Of a stretch of 39,056 nt of DNA, positions 1 to 11,860 are shown in pieces. The notes under the pieces were generated by a model. That model was given only the letters and a program-made list of their open reading frames with translations, was not told the DNA's origin and did not search any database. The DNA comes from Umbelopsis ramanniana AG. Taxonomy: Eukaryota; Mucoromycota; Umbelopsidomycetes; Umbelopsidales; Umbelopsidaceae. Both the position numbers and the translations under genes were made by a program. Each line of letters begins with the position of its first letter. The stretch's first letter is position 1. Location: contig NW_026252180.1 of the NCBI RefSeq assembly GCF_025399195.1, positions 10,532-49,587 of the forward strand. The letters are read 5' to 3'.

Positions 1-2301
1 TCGGATTGGACAACTGTTACTTCAAATCGAGGAAATATTGCACCTTCAACTTTTTTTGAACTTGGTCGTATTTTTGGTCGATTTGTAATATGGATGTCTT
101 CATAGCCTGTTATAATCTTTATTTTTCTGAAAATGTCCAGCAGACGAAGCCGAGCGGGAACTTTGTCCCTGCCGCTTCTAGATGCAAGTATATACTCGAG
201 AGCATGCTGGGTAGAGATAGCGATAAATATCTCAAAATATTAGACGATCGTACGAGGTATGATAGCTCAAAAGGCTTGTACGGCCGCCTTGCCGAGTAGG
301 ACCCTGGATACTGTAGATTTTGGATGGCCTTTGGAATGGACTTGAGGCGGCGGCGGCATTGCTATCATGGTAGTAGCGTATCTCGGTCTCCAGAAAAGCA
401 GTAAGTAAGCAGAAGTGAGATACCAAGTGAAAACGGCTTCCAGACTGTTTCTTGTTTATCAGTCCGAAAAAAACAGAGTCGAGCATCAAAGGCAGGCAGA
501 TCCAAAATACTCAAATGAGGAGAATACAGATAGGTATGTAAGCCAAAAATCTACTAATCTTTGGAAACAGGAAAATGCAAGGCTCGAGAAGAAGCGTACC
601 ATCATCAGTATGGAGGTAGAAGAATCAGAAGTCAGCCAGTAGAAATCAGAGATAAAGGTCATCTCCGATACAGGTATACGTGAAGAAGTAGCTTGCGGCA
701 TTGCTAGACACGGAGTCGTGTGTCGTAGTAAAGATAGGTCTTTTGAGTGAAATGTCCCTTTTTCTTAGTTCTTCTGCAGTGGGAATATATAATAAATGCT
801 TTAAACAAAGAGAATTTTTCAATTCCATTTTCAGGCAAGAAGGCGACATGCAAAACTTCAAATAATCAATAAGACTTGAGAGAATGCGCGGCCATCTTAC
901 GAGCTTGCGCCTTACTTGGATAGCTCCATCGTGGAAAGGTACTGTAACATAAGCAATACGTAAAATGTCTGGCCATCCTGTACTTTATTTTTCAAAAGTG
1001 TGCGACCTCATTTTGACTTCCACTTTTAACAGGAACGTCTAGATTGTTGTGTATGTTAACGTTTTCAGTATCATCCCATTTATTGTTTGTCTGATATCAG
1101 TGTTGCCGTGCGCTATTTGGTGGACCACGGTGATAAAGAAGGCACTGTAAGCAAATGCTATCATTAATGTTTTGATGCATGCAAACGAAAGAGTTTAAGA
1201 AGGTCTACCTTTCAAGCGTTGTAAACGACTAGTTATCATATAAAATACCATCTCAGTGCAATTTTGGCTAAGCCTGAATTCAAAATACCAAAGGTCTCTA
1301 TGGTGTGAAGAAAAGTTTCAGCACCATGCTCTCACATTGAGTATCTCTCGAAAACAATCGGATTCTGCATCTCCATGCATTCCAGATCATATAATTCCTT
1401 TTTTTTTAAAAGTTTCTATTAGTTGAATGCCCTTATAATTTGAAGGATATCTTTATCTCTTTTGCTTAATCCAAGTATCAATGACGAAAGAGATGCAATT
1501 CGGCCAATGTGGTCACTTTCATAAGTTCTCCCAAAGTCGTCCATCCACTACGTTATCTTCGTAATGGAGTCTTCAACGAATGATTGCCGCTCCCCTGTTA
1601 TCAGCATAATCAGGATCATAGCGTGATAATACCTATGCGCATTCTGCCTTTGATGGGTTGGCTACACTTCCAAAATTGTTTGTGTGGATGGTAAACCGTT
1701 ATGGTTGCGCCTCCGACTTTTATCAGCATTTAATTCACTGAAGAATGAGTTTATCATTTAACCTCGAAGCACGTAGTATGAGATACATCAATGATGCAAA
1801 GAAAAAAAAAAGAAAGGAAATGATGGACCTGGCATGGCTATGGCTGGCCGACAAAGAGCGATCATCTTATAGAGAACTCTATTGCGGCTTCACTTGTTCA
1901 AAGATGGCTCAATCATGACATATGGATAGCAAGTATGTAATTGAGTACATCAATAAATGCATCAAACAATAAGAGGAGCTTTGTCAATGTCTGGTGTCTC
2001 CCGATTTTAAATGCGCATACTCAGAAACCCTGCTGCTACTAGTGCTCTGTCTCGCGTAAAATAGTCAATGCATTACGTGCTTAATGGCAAATCCAGCAGA
2101 TACACGGATTGAACCAAAGTTGCAAGTTAAGTAAAGTTGAAAACATTTAGATTGCGGTTGAAGGTACGGTAAGGAAGGGGATATGTACAAAATTGAATAT
2201 ATTACGAATTGATCGATCATTGCCGCGCTCTATAGCTTATATACATATTAGGAGGATTAATAAGGGTTCAAGTAATGACAAAAGACATGCAGAAGCGTCT
2301 G
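1..2301. other. Gene-free AT-rich stretch
   Basis: No gene can be supported here. There are only short open frames (under about 90 codons) on both strands, without recognisable domains or a convincing splice chain. On the minus strand three short overlapping frames between 232 and 861 have a hydrophobic flavour and might be pieces of a split or decayed gene, but no start, splice chain or family was recognised. The part from about 900 to 2301 is AT-rich with many stops in all frames. The last 100 bases would be the 3' flank of the SQ/TQ-rich gene that ends at 2302. Confidence 0.5.
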
Positions 2302-4018
2302 TCATTGTCGGGGTGTTGGCTTCCGTCGGTGGTTGACGCCATACAAACGTCGAGTAGCTTTTGCTGGCGGCTTCGGTGAAAGTCGTGTTGCGTTACTTTT
2401 AGTGGCACGCACAGTAGACGTCGCAGACGGTTTTGCGAGCCCCAAAACCGGACGACGTTTTGGTATGGGTGGCCAACTTTCAGTATCATCTGCTTTGGAT
2501 GCGGAGGTGCTATTGGTCATAGTGTCATCCAATCTGGCACTGGAGCGCTTGCGAGTGTCTCTCGGCTTCTTCACTACCCTATCAAATGCTAGTTTCTTTT
2601 GCTGCGAAGATGAGGATGTAGATTGTTGAGAGCTTTGTAGTGTCTCGTGAGTTGCCGTTGGGTCGTGATAATTGTTGTTCACATAACGACTTGCAAGCCT
2701 GTCTTCCATATCCTCAATAGAACTGGGAAAGGTTGACTGAATTACTGCCTGCAATTTTTTGGGCGAGTCAACCTCCGCTAATATGTCTCCAGCATTGTCA
2801 GCAACATTCATAGAGCGCTGAGAACCAGCCAAAGACGCTGCATTGTCGTGCAATTCTTCAGAGTCACTTGTTTCCACATAATCAATGTCGTCTGGTAGTT
2901 GTTGAGATGCGTGTAACGAATTGATTAGGCTCTGGGTGCCTTTGTAGAGAACATAACCACTGTTCTTATTCCTTTCGCTCACTTTGACTTCGTCACGTTG
3001 CTCCATATCCATGTGAAGTGAGTTTGCAGTATGGGAATCTGATGTAAATGAATGAGTAAGATGAATGACAGTATATTTGGCTAGGTTATTGTTCATATCA
3101 CATACCGCTATCTGCAACACGCATACCATCCAAAGTCCATGTCATACTGAGAGTACTCTGTTGTCGCACCGTTGACGAGTTATTGTCGTTCCGTGCGATA
3201 GTTTGCTCCATCGAAGCCTTCACAATGACATCTGTGGGATCTTCATCATTTTGGGTGAGAGGCTCATAGACGTCATAGACCTGTGTTTCAGGATAATCCT
3301 CGCTGTGTTGACTATTTGGCTTCCTTGCTTCCTCTTCGCATTGGTCGACATTTTTTGATACGCCGTCATCAGTGGCATTTGGTTCGTGATCGAGATCTTC
3401 ATGTTCTTCCAAAGGGTCGTGGACAGAATAGACTTGAGTCTCTTCGAATTCTTCGTCTTCCTCCTCCATATAGCACGTTTTTGTTGAGTCAAGCTTAGAA
3501 TTTGTATGCAGGTTGTCTATGGCGATGCTGTCATGGTCTTGACTAGGTCGATTTGATAAAGGTGACGCGTGGTCAGATAATGTACGTGAGCGAGATTGTA
3601 ATTCTGCCTCATGCTGCTTTATGGCAGCAAAGTTCTCCGTGCCATTTTGGCTGCGCAGTATGTCAATTGTTTCGGTCTCTTCTTCGAGTTTAAACGATAC
3701 GGTGCTTTGAGAGGCCGGGTTGCCTTTATCAGATTGTTGTCCATCGATATGGGCTAAAATAAGACCCCAATTGACATCTTCTTCATCGTCACTCGCAAAA
3801 ATGGTTTCACTGGATACTTGACGTGCAAGTTTGCCTCGATTGACGCGGGTGATTTGTCCTTTGTCTTCACCATCAGCACTGTAACCTCCCTGGCTTGTGG
3901 ACACGGTATCCATGGAATGTAGACCAATACTAGAAATGTCAGCGTCGTAACCAGGAGTCTCAAAAGAAGCCAAACACGGTAGAATAGTAATTCCTGACAG
4001 TGATTTAATCTGCGACAT
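2302..4018 (-). CDS. Acidic, disordered SQ/TQ-rich protein, function unknown
   Basis: Two exons are well supported: 4018-3106 and 3038-2302. They are joined by a 67-nt intron (3039-3105, donor GTATGTG, acceptor TACATCAG) that keeps the frame and gives about 549 residues. The first two thirds is very acidic and low in complexity. The C-terminal 100 residues are basic (KRR, RKR, a closing run rich in R, K and P). There are roughly a dozen SQ or TQ dipeptides, including two matching blocks ETQVY-x-V-x-(D/E)-P about 60 residues apart. SQ/TQ clusters are typical substrates of ATM/ATR-type checkpoint kinases, and TQxF-like motifs in animal MDC1 bind the RNF8 FHA domain; a DNA-damage role here is inference only. 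No BRCT or FHA domain is seen. The start is uncertain. An open frame at 4045-4272 could be an upstream exon joined by a very short 35-nt intron (4010-4044), which would remove the ATG at 4018 and add at least 60 residues. Confidence 0.6.
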
Positions 4019-4466
4019 GCATGGAAAGTCAAATGTTTGGATACCGTCTCGAAGGTGTTCAAAATTTCGTGCTGGAATTGTGATCCCGTGATCAAATCGC
4101 CACCCATTGAATCAATGTCCAATATTACACTATGGGAGACTTCAAAGTTCTGAAGAGCATGGAAATAACTGAGCCTTTGTCCTGAATGTCGAGTTAGCTT
4201 ACATGGCTTTATCTCAATATCCACGATACCATGGTTGATAAAAATTGGATTAACACATGCTTTTTTGATGTTTTACCATATTTTATTGCATCCAAACTAT
4301 TTTGTTGCTTTTGTTCGTATGGCTATCATATAGCAAGGTATGGAGGGTTATAACGAGAAGACAAGGAGTGAACCAAAAAGATCACAAAGTGTGTAAAGAC
4401 ATCCAAGGAAATAGAAACACGACATTAAATGCACACTACAGCTCATCGACAAACTGCATGGGATTA

Positions 4467-5351
4467 TCAGTCTTGGTCCATATTGTTCGTCGTACCGTTG
4501 GCTGGCACATGTATGTTATGAGCAGCGTTGGCTTCGGCTACCTTGTCTTGTTCAGGGAGGGCCTCTTCATCTTCAACAGGTGGTGCTGGGTGACGTAAAA
4601 CGTTGCCCATATTGTAGTGTTGAGCACGTTTCCGTTCAAATTCTTCATGGTGCTTCTTAGCTGCAAACAATCTATATTAGTCAATCCTGGTCAAACAAGC
4701 AACAAACTGTGTGAAATGCATAGAGACTCACCTTCTTCATCTTCTTCGATGTCATCGGTATCCCAGTCATCATCGCTAACAGACACTCGTCTTCTTTGTT
4801 TAGAGCCTGTGGACGAACTTGAACGATCGCTTTCGTTGCCTCTACCATCATCCAATGCAAAATCGTCTTCAGGTTCTTCGCGAGAAGCTAGCTGCATGGG
4901 CGTAATTCCTAGGTGCAAAACGATAGTTAGCTAAGAAATTTATTGCCGCGAAGTAATCTCGTGTGCTTATCCTGTAAGCTGAACATACCATCCATGCTGA
5001 CCTCATCGGTATCAGCGTTATAGTGTATCCAAGGAGTTTTAGGCTCATCCACTTTCATAGTTGAATCCTTTTGGGCTTCAGTCAACATCAAGTTATTCTC
5101 GTCCCATTTGAGTCTAGAAGCGATAGATAGAGAGGAAAACAAGTTAGATCACGGCTGTGGGTACAGTTGCAGCGGAGAGAGGAGTTCTGTACTGCGAAGG
5201 AGTTTGTTAGCATGACTGCAAAAAGAACATACCTAGACGCCGCAGCATCTTGAGCGAACTTCGAGGACTTCTTGAGAATGCCCTTAACGGGTTTTGTAGA
5301 AAGATCAGGTGGAGCGTGATGTCCAACATTATTATTATCGTTGTCTTCCAT
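4467..5351 (-). CDS. GLC8: Protein phosphatase 1 inhibitor-2 homologue (IPP-2/Glc8 family)
   Basis: This is a small regulator of type 1 Ser/Thr phosphatase. There are four exons: 5351-5233, 5113-4989, 4908-4732 and 4660-4467, all with GT-AG introns of 71-119 nt, giving about 204 residues. The family's motifs occur in the usual order. First is [10 protein letters not shown] near residue 23, the PP1-binding KGILK element. Next is LKWDENNL followed by [10 protein letters not shown], which matches the KWDE and K-I/V-DEP-x-TP block that carries the GSK3-site threonine. Last is an [12 protein letters not shown] segment, equivalent to the inhibitory helix FExKRKxHYNEG. The linker is acidic and serine-rich ([15 protein letters not shown]). 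Length and motif order match fungal Glc8 and animal PPP1R2. The ATG at 5351 directly precedes the acidic N-terminus and no better start lies upstream. The gene is on the same strand as the SQ/TQ-rich gene, about 450 bases upstream of it. Exon 4 is taken to start after TTTGCAG rather than the closer TATAG because only that choice keeps the KKHHEEFER reading. Confidence 0.9.
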
Positions 5352-6665
5352 TTTGACGAGAAGAGAAAAAGAAAGTGAGAGCAGTCAAACAGCAAGCGCT
5401 TTTGAAATGCGCAAAGTTCTGAAAAACTCTAGGTAAAATCGGCATCCCACAAAAAAAAAAAAAGGAAATGCACCGGCAACTATTGAATTTCAAACCTGTT
5501 GCTGGTTGATTACAACCATACATGACCAAACACTGCATAACTGCTAGTTGGATTGTTTATGTTCGTTGTGCAAGTTTATCAACAAGTATCTTACCGCTGC
5601 TATGCAGCCTCAACAGGTTGCACTTCGCGGTCTATTGTAATAGCATGAAAGTCAAACCGCTATGACCATCCTTCCTAGTGGCCCCGAGTGCATATCCATA
5701 TTATCGACGACCTTTGAGTATCTATCACTACTTCTACACGTTGTGTATCGAACGCGCACTTGATGGTTGTCATGAACGATACATCGTTTACCAACGGTTC
5801 TTTGTCGCAATGGTATTATGCCGGTAGAGAGGCTTCAACTTGTCATTCGCAATAATTTGCGTTTACCGTAACATTACTGAAGCTCCTGCTCACAGTGGTA
5901 AGATAATGTCTATAGTTTACTGCTGGAAGAGTATATCACATCACTTTGAAGATGGTCACTTTTCCCCTCTACCCTAAGTAAAGCCTGTCCCTAAATTTTT
6001 CGACCGTAAAAATACTTTACTGCCAGTACATGATCGAGCTACATGGATCAACCAGACAATTCGAGTAAATGCACACTCAACTTGGGCTACCTCACCACGC
6101 TTGTGCACTGTAAACCTGCCTTAGCCTCGACGTCCACCATGTCAATTGTCGGGTTCATGTCATCGACGCGTTCTGCAGCTTTACCAGTCATCGCTCGACA
6201 TATGGTGGCACCAGTAAACGACACGGACCTTGCCCAGCTACTGCACTCTTCCATGGGCCAGAACGATTCTATAGCAATTATATCTCTTAGTAAAGAACGC
6301 TTTGCTACGCTGGAAACCTTGCAAGGAAGTCGCTCGATGGTTCTCTCCATTTTACACGAAGGGGTGGCAATATAGCATGCCCGACGAAGTTGGATGGGTC
6401 GGAGTATCATCAAGCTACTTGGATGACGGGAAAAACCCACTGATTGTGGCTCTTTCTTGTCATGAGGAGTTTTGTACAGTACAAAAACTAGTTAACTAAT
6501 ACATATCATAATGATAGTTTTTGTTTATGAATATTTTATTTCAGAATGAAGCAGGTTGAATCAAGAAAATGTACAATATAATTTCCTTTTTTTTTTTATA
6601 CACTATTGATTGCGCAATAAGCCCCAAGATGTCAGTGAGAGAGGGTTCTATACGCTGGTAAGAGC
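5352..6665. other. Spacer between the PPP1R2-like gene and LYS2
   Basis: This holds the 5' flank of the phosphatase-inhibitor gene, with an A-rich run near 5450-5463, and the 3' flank of LYS2, where a T-run sits near 6589-6598. The only coding-like content is the two-frame relic at 6043-6499, listed separately. I recognise nothing else. Confidence 0.5.
6043..6499 (+). pseudogene. Possible decayed gene fragment, two plus-strand frames
   Basis: A 110-codon frame runs from the ATG at 6043 to a stop at 6373-6375. A second, overlapping frame (6302-6499) then continues with a protein-like sequence containing MPDEVGWVGVSSSYLDDG and ending at a TAA. The switch falls near 6360, where no intron of plausible length fits: the only GT...AG span is 12 nt. 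This is what a frameshifted remnant of one gene would look like. The minus strand also carries a 117-codon frame here, so the coding strand is not proven. I did not recognise the family, and no upstream exon was found. Confidence 0.3.
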
Positions 6666-9600
6666 TTACTGATGCGCAGCGCTACGCTTAAGCTGAGTGA
6701 CCTCTGCAGTGAGTTCGGGTAGAGTCAACTCAGCTCCAGCTGGAGGAGCTGGCATAAAGCCAACCTTGACAAGGTAGGCAAAGTACACGCCGAAAAGTTG
6801 GTCGTCCATGATAGGGCATGTGATGCCTTGCTTGGACACAATGGCCTGAGTATTTCTATCATCCAACTGAGCGCTCTTGGTTGAAGTGGGAAGGTCATCC
6901 AAAACGAAATGGAGAAGTGGGAACAAGGAGTGATCTTGTGCCTTAAGGGTGTACTCCATCAAGCGGTTGCGCCAGTCAATGTATTCGGTTTGATCGCAGT
7001 GGTAGCCATATCGAACCAAAGTGCCGAACAAATCAGTGAAACGGAAGGTAGGGGGATGAGTGATGTGGAAGATACCGAGTGAAGTAGAGTTAACATCATC
7101 CAAGGCAAATGCAGCGACGGAGGCAGCAACATAATCAACAGAACAGCAGTTGATCAAATTGCTCATAGATGGAATATAACCAAGCTCTGTGCAGCCCTTC
7201 ATGAGTCTCCACACAAAGTCATCTGTGTTGGTAACACCGGTCTTGGAGTCACCCAGAATATATCCTGGTCGTGCAATAGTAGCTGGCATACCACGCTTGC
7301 GAGCCTCCATAATGAGCTTTTCAGCAACCCACTTGCTTTGACCGTAACCAGTTTCAAGGCCGTTGCGGGCGCCATCAAGGTCGTCAGATTCCAACACACC
7401 ATGGCCATGCTTCTCGGTAAGAGCATCAGAGAGCTCAACATAATGCTGTGTATCGAGGACAGAAGTCGATGAGACAAAGTGGAAAGACTTTTGGTGGTGT
7501 TCTGTTGCAAGCTTCATTGCTTCAAGGGTACCGATGACGTTGGGAGCACGAAGGTGCTGGTAAGGATAGACCCAATGGACAAGGGCACCATTATGAATGA
7601 CGGTATCACCCTCGGTGGTAAGTCTCTCCCAATCAGCGGCACTCAAGCCAAGGTGGTCGCTTGCCAAATCACCACAGACTGCATCGACACGTTTATCAGC
7701 GAGCCAAGCATCTTGCCAGACAAGATGGGACTCAGATGACTTCTTGACACGCTCTACAGCGGCAGCACTGTCCTTGGCACGGACAACACAGATCACACGG
7801 GTATTAGGTTGTTCCAAGATTTTAGCCAGAATGAATGCACCGAGGAAACCAGTTGCACCGGTCAAAACTACGGTACGTTCAGAACCCTCACGGGGTGCAA
7901 TACCTTGGTAAGAGGTCGACAGATGTGATTCACAAAGGGCTTCCAAGTCTGCGGCATAATCAACTACTTCCTTTTGGTTGTTGGACTCCTCATCAGTCTT
8001 GTTAGACTCTGGATTTTCATCGTCAATCAGCAAGTCGCTGTTTTGAAGTCTAGAAACTTCCTTAGCCAGTCCACGAATAGTAGGCTCCTTGAAAACGAGA
8101 CCCAGAGGGGCATCAACTTGACAAGCGTTACGAATCTCAAAGATCAAGCGCGTGGCGATCAAAGAGTGACCACCGAGGTCAAAGAAGTTATCATCAAGAG
8201 GAATGTAGGGTGCCGGAGGAGCAGGGAGTAATTGCTGCCAGATTTTGTGAATGATGGTCTCGTTTTGTGTCATCTTTGGCGCATCCTTTGCAACTTCCTT
8301 GCTTTCAGCAGCGGCAGGACCACTTCGGAATTGAGCAGTATCAGGGAAAGGCAAAGCAGGCTTGTCGATCTTGCCGTTAGGAGTGAGTGGCATGCGAGTC
8401 AAAGGAACAAACACAGAAGGCACAGCATAGGATGGCAACTTCTGCTTGAGGTATTCGCGAACGTCACGAATGAGGCGTCTGTACTTGTGACGAGACACAA
8501 GGCCTTCGCTATTATTTTCATTCTCGTCAGTAGAGCTGACAAATCCATCAATGGAATCCGTGTCTTGAACTGGAACAAAGTAAGCAACCAAAGTTTGTTC
8601 TTCGTTCTTGTCACGACGAACCAGGGTGCAGTTCTCACGAATCATAGGATGTTGGGACAAGTGTGTGTCAATTTCGCCAAGTTCGATACGGAAACCACGG
8701 ATCTTGACTTGGTCATCAGCACGACCGGTACATTCAACGTTTCCATCAGGTCTGTAGCGTCCCAAATCGCCAGAGCGATACATGCGATCTCGCTTGCCCT
8801 TCCAGAACTCCTTCCATTCTTCACCACCCACTTGGCTCTCGATCACGCCATCGTCGCCAGAATTCTCTACAAACCAGTTGGGCAAGAACTTCTCGTTGGT
8901 TGCGTCAGGAAGACGAAGGTATCCTTCAGATAAACCGCCAGCGCGGACATAGATCTCTCCAATTTCACCAACACCGCACATCAAGCTTCGATCATGTCGG
9001 TTAACAACAAGCAGTTGGACGTTGACCATACCCTTTCCAGCAGGAATGACTTCCTTTTGAGAGCTCAAAAAGGCTGGGTGCGAGCCACGGGAAGGAAGGA
9101 CGTAGTAAGAAACTGCACGCTGGGTTTCAGTGGTTCCGTACATGTTGATGACGGCAACGTTGGGAGCGAACTTTTGGATACGAGCAGCATCGCGCTTGGT
9201 CAAAATATCACCGACAAAGAAAGCATTCTTCAAGGATGGAATTTCAACTTGAGCGTGTGATGAAAGAAGCTGTCCCATAGCAGGGGTCAAATGCGTAACG
9301 GTGACTTGGGCCTTGTTCATCCAGGTAGCCAATTGACCAGGGATACCAATATCTTCAGTGGTTGGCACATGCAGTTGGGCGCCAAAGAACAATGGTGTGA
9401 AAATATCACGCTGAATAGGGTCGTGGGCGATACCAGACAACATGGTGAATTTGTCGTTTTCGGAGAGTCCAAACTCAGTAGACATCCATGGGTAGAAGTG
9501 GGTCAAAGAGAAATGACGGCCTCTTACACCTAGTGAACGCCATGAGTGGTTTGTTTTCTTCACGATGCTCGGCACTAACACTGTACTGTTCATATGACTT

Positions 9601-11124
9601 ACCCTTAGGAATACCAGTACTACCACTGGTGAAAGAAAGTGTACCGATGCTATCAGGGCCGATCACAACACCAGTGTCTTGGGCAGCCTTTTCTTTAACA
9701 TCATCAAACACATCGGTCGTGGATCCAGCAGATTGACCACCGCTTACGGAGCCATCTTGGTTGATATGCAAGCCAGGGATTTCACAAACAATATCCAAAT
9801 TATCCTTGGCATACTGACGGACTGTGGGGTCGATTTGACCAGCTTGAGAGATGAAAATCAGACCACGGGGAGTTGCCACTGACAAGTAGATTTGCTGACG
9901 AGATGGGGGATAAGCGGGATCTAAAAAATTGACATTAGTCTTCTCCCGACTTCACTATCCTGTTTCCAAGCCCTAACTTACCAATGACACTGAAAGTGGC
10001 TCCAGCCTTCAAAACACCCATAATGGCAATGACAAGGTCAACACCGCGGTAAGCATAGATCATAACAACATCCTCACGCTGGATGCCCTTGTGGATCAAA
10101 TAGTGGGCAACCAGATTGGAAGCCTCATGAATGTGTTGGTATGTGTAAACAACTTGACCGCCCTGGTCATTGGACTCAACAATACAGGTACGTTCAGGGT
10201 GCTTCTTGGCGTTTGAAGCAAAGATGTCAGTGATGGCACCACGCCACTGAGACCAGTGGAGGTTTGTTGTGGGGTCAGGAAGCGATGAAGATTCTTGATT
10301 AAAGTCCGATAATGGGATCTGGCCAACCGATTTTGTTTGAGCATCTTTAGCAGCAGCTTCCAAAACAGCGGTTATCTGAGAGAGAATGTATTGGATACGC
10401 TTGGGGGAAAAGAGGATCTGGTTATAAACAACGCGAATAGAGATCTCTTTGAGGAAAGACGTTCTCAATGAAGTTGAGGCAGTTGGTGAGGTGATGAAAA
10501 TAGTGAGGTCGGATGTGGAGGATGTAGATGACAAGAGGTTTTGTGAAGGTGTATCTGTTTCGTTGTAGAATCTAACTCTGAACAATGGTCTCTGTGATTC
10601 TGTGTCAACGGCCGCCTTCTGCATAGCATCCAACAAGACTTCAAAAGGAACTTCATCCGCCAATGCATCAGCCTCCACCTAAAAAGCCAACTTGGTCAGC
10701 AACGCATTCATCTACCTACTTAAACTTCAACCTGGTTTCAAAACATTACCTGCGACACCATCTTGACAACTTCGTTAAAGGGTTGTTGAGGATCGACGTT
10801 TAGCTTGAGGACCAGAGGGTTGCCAGAAGCGGACGAAGTGCCAACAGCAAACTCTTCATCGCCCGTGTATCGTTGCAACAAGACAGCGAAGGTAGCAAGA
10901 AGAATGGTGAATGGGGTAGGGTGGCCATCCTTTAGTTGTATTCCAAGTGACAGTTGCAGTATGCTCAATAGAGTCTGTTCTGACAGTTCAAGGGTTTGAA
11001 CGTCCTCCACAACACGCGCCGGCAATGGCCGGGGATAGTCTGTAGGAACGAGGAGGTCGGTTGTGTTATTGAGGCGGGCATGCCAGACCTTCAGTCTGTC
11101 CTGGTAATCAGTTGCGTTCACCAT
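6666..11124 (-). CDS. LYS2: L-2-aminoadipate reductase (lysine biosynthesis)
   Basis: This enzyme reduces alpha-aminoadipate to its semialdehyde using ATP and NADPH in the fungal lysine pathway, after a phosphopantetheinyl transferase (Lys5 type) primes it. There are four exons: 11124-10750, 10678-9982, 9920-9603 and 9529-6666. The introns are 71, 61 and 73 nt and all phases agree, giving 1417 residues (yeast Lys2 is 1392). Domain order is an N-terminal condensation-like region (about 1-250), then an adenylation domain (about 275-850). The adenylation domain has TSGSTGIPKG at the exon 3/4 junction, YGTTE, YRSGDLGRYRPDG, GRADDQVKIRGFRIELGEI and NGKIDK. A carrier domain follows with DNFFDLGGHS (Ser near 919 carries the arm). 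Last is a short-chain-dehydrogenase-type thioester reductase with GATGFLG near 1021 and YGQSK near 1192. The start is the first ATG and matches the usual Lys2 N-terminus. All introns lie in the 5' third. It is not a secondary-metabolite NRPS. Confidence 0.97.
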
Positions 11125-11860
11125 ATAAAAAGAAGATAATATGACAAAGGATGGATTGAAGGCGGGGCTCGCTTATAACTCGAGCCAAAATTAGATGGCA
11201 AACGAGATCAGATTGGCAGTCACATCCCATCAACCTGATTTTTAATTCTCCGCCATCCGGTCTTAAACCAAGCAGAGAAAGTGTCCCCTGTCAAGAGCAA
11301 CCGAAGAGGAGTCTGGTGTCAACTAAACCCATTCCATCTAAATAGACCGGATCCACTGGAATGAAAGATTGGAATGATCTCTTTGACACGAAAAAGCCGA
11401 GGAACGAAGACCGGCCCGGTTACAGAGACCAAGTACGAAGTGTGTCTCAGGAAATTTCAAGAGTAGTATACACTAGTGTACGCCAATATTGATTTGGCGA
11501 CCGCTGATGTTTATACTCAATTTACTATAAAGCAAGATAGGAGGTGACTACAAGAAACATGAAGCTAATGTATGATCGCACTCTTGCTGTTCCATTCACG
11601 AATACGCTACGCGAATAAATGACGGAGAGGCTGCCTTTGTGTTGCAAAATGAACTGCCTCTGACAAGGATCCACGAAAGCACGGGCCAGCTCATTACGTG
11701 CAAAGTGATTTTATTATACCAGAAAGTGCGATAATGTTATGAACAGTCCTTTCGAACGCCATCCCCACAATAAATGTTAATATGCATATACAAAAGAATA
11801 GCTATGGTACATTGTTGCAATGGCCGGATTCATTGCAATGTGTTACTTTTTGGATCGTCC
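11125..11860. other. LYS2 upstream region and MPV17-like gene 3' flank
   Basis: No gene is seen. The part next to 11124 must hold the LYS2 promoter. A TATA-like TTATAACTCGAGC lies near 11171-11184, and the start codon itself sits in an AT-rich TTTTTATATGG context. I did not find a clear Gcn4-type TGACTCA element by eye. The rest is the 3' flank of the Mpv17-family gene. Confidence 0.4.

Noticed and set aside
8232-8933. 233-codon plus-strand open frame inside LYS2
   Set aside because: It is fully antisense to the conserved LYS2 adenylation and carrier region and shows no family motif.
6666-11124. NRPS-like gene suggesting a secondary-metabolite cluster
   Set aside because: Domain order (condensation-like, adenylation, carrier, reductase), length and N-terminus match the primary-metabolism enzyme Lys2, and the neighbours are unrelated housekeeping genes.
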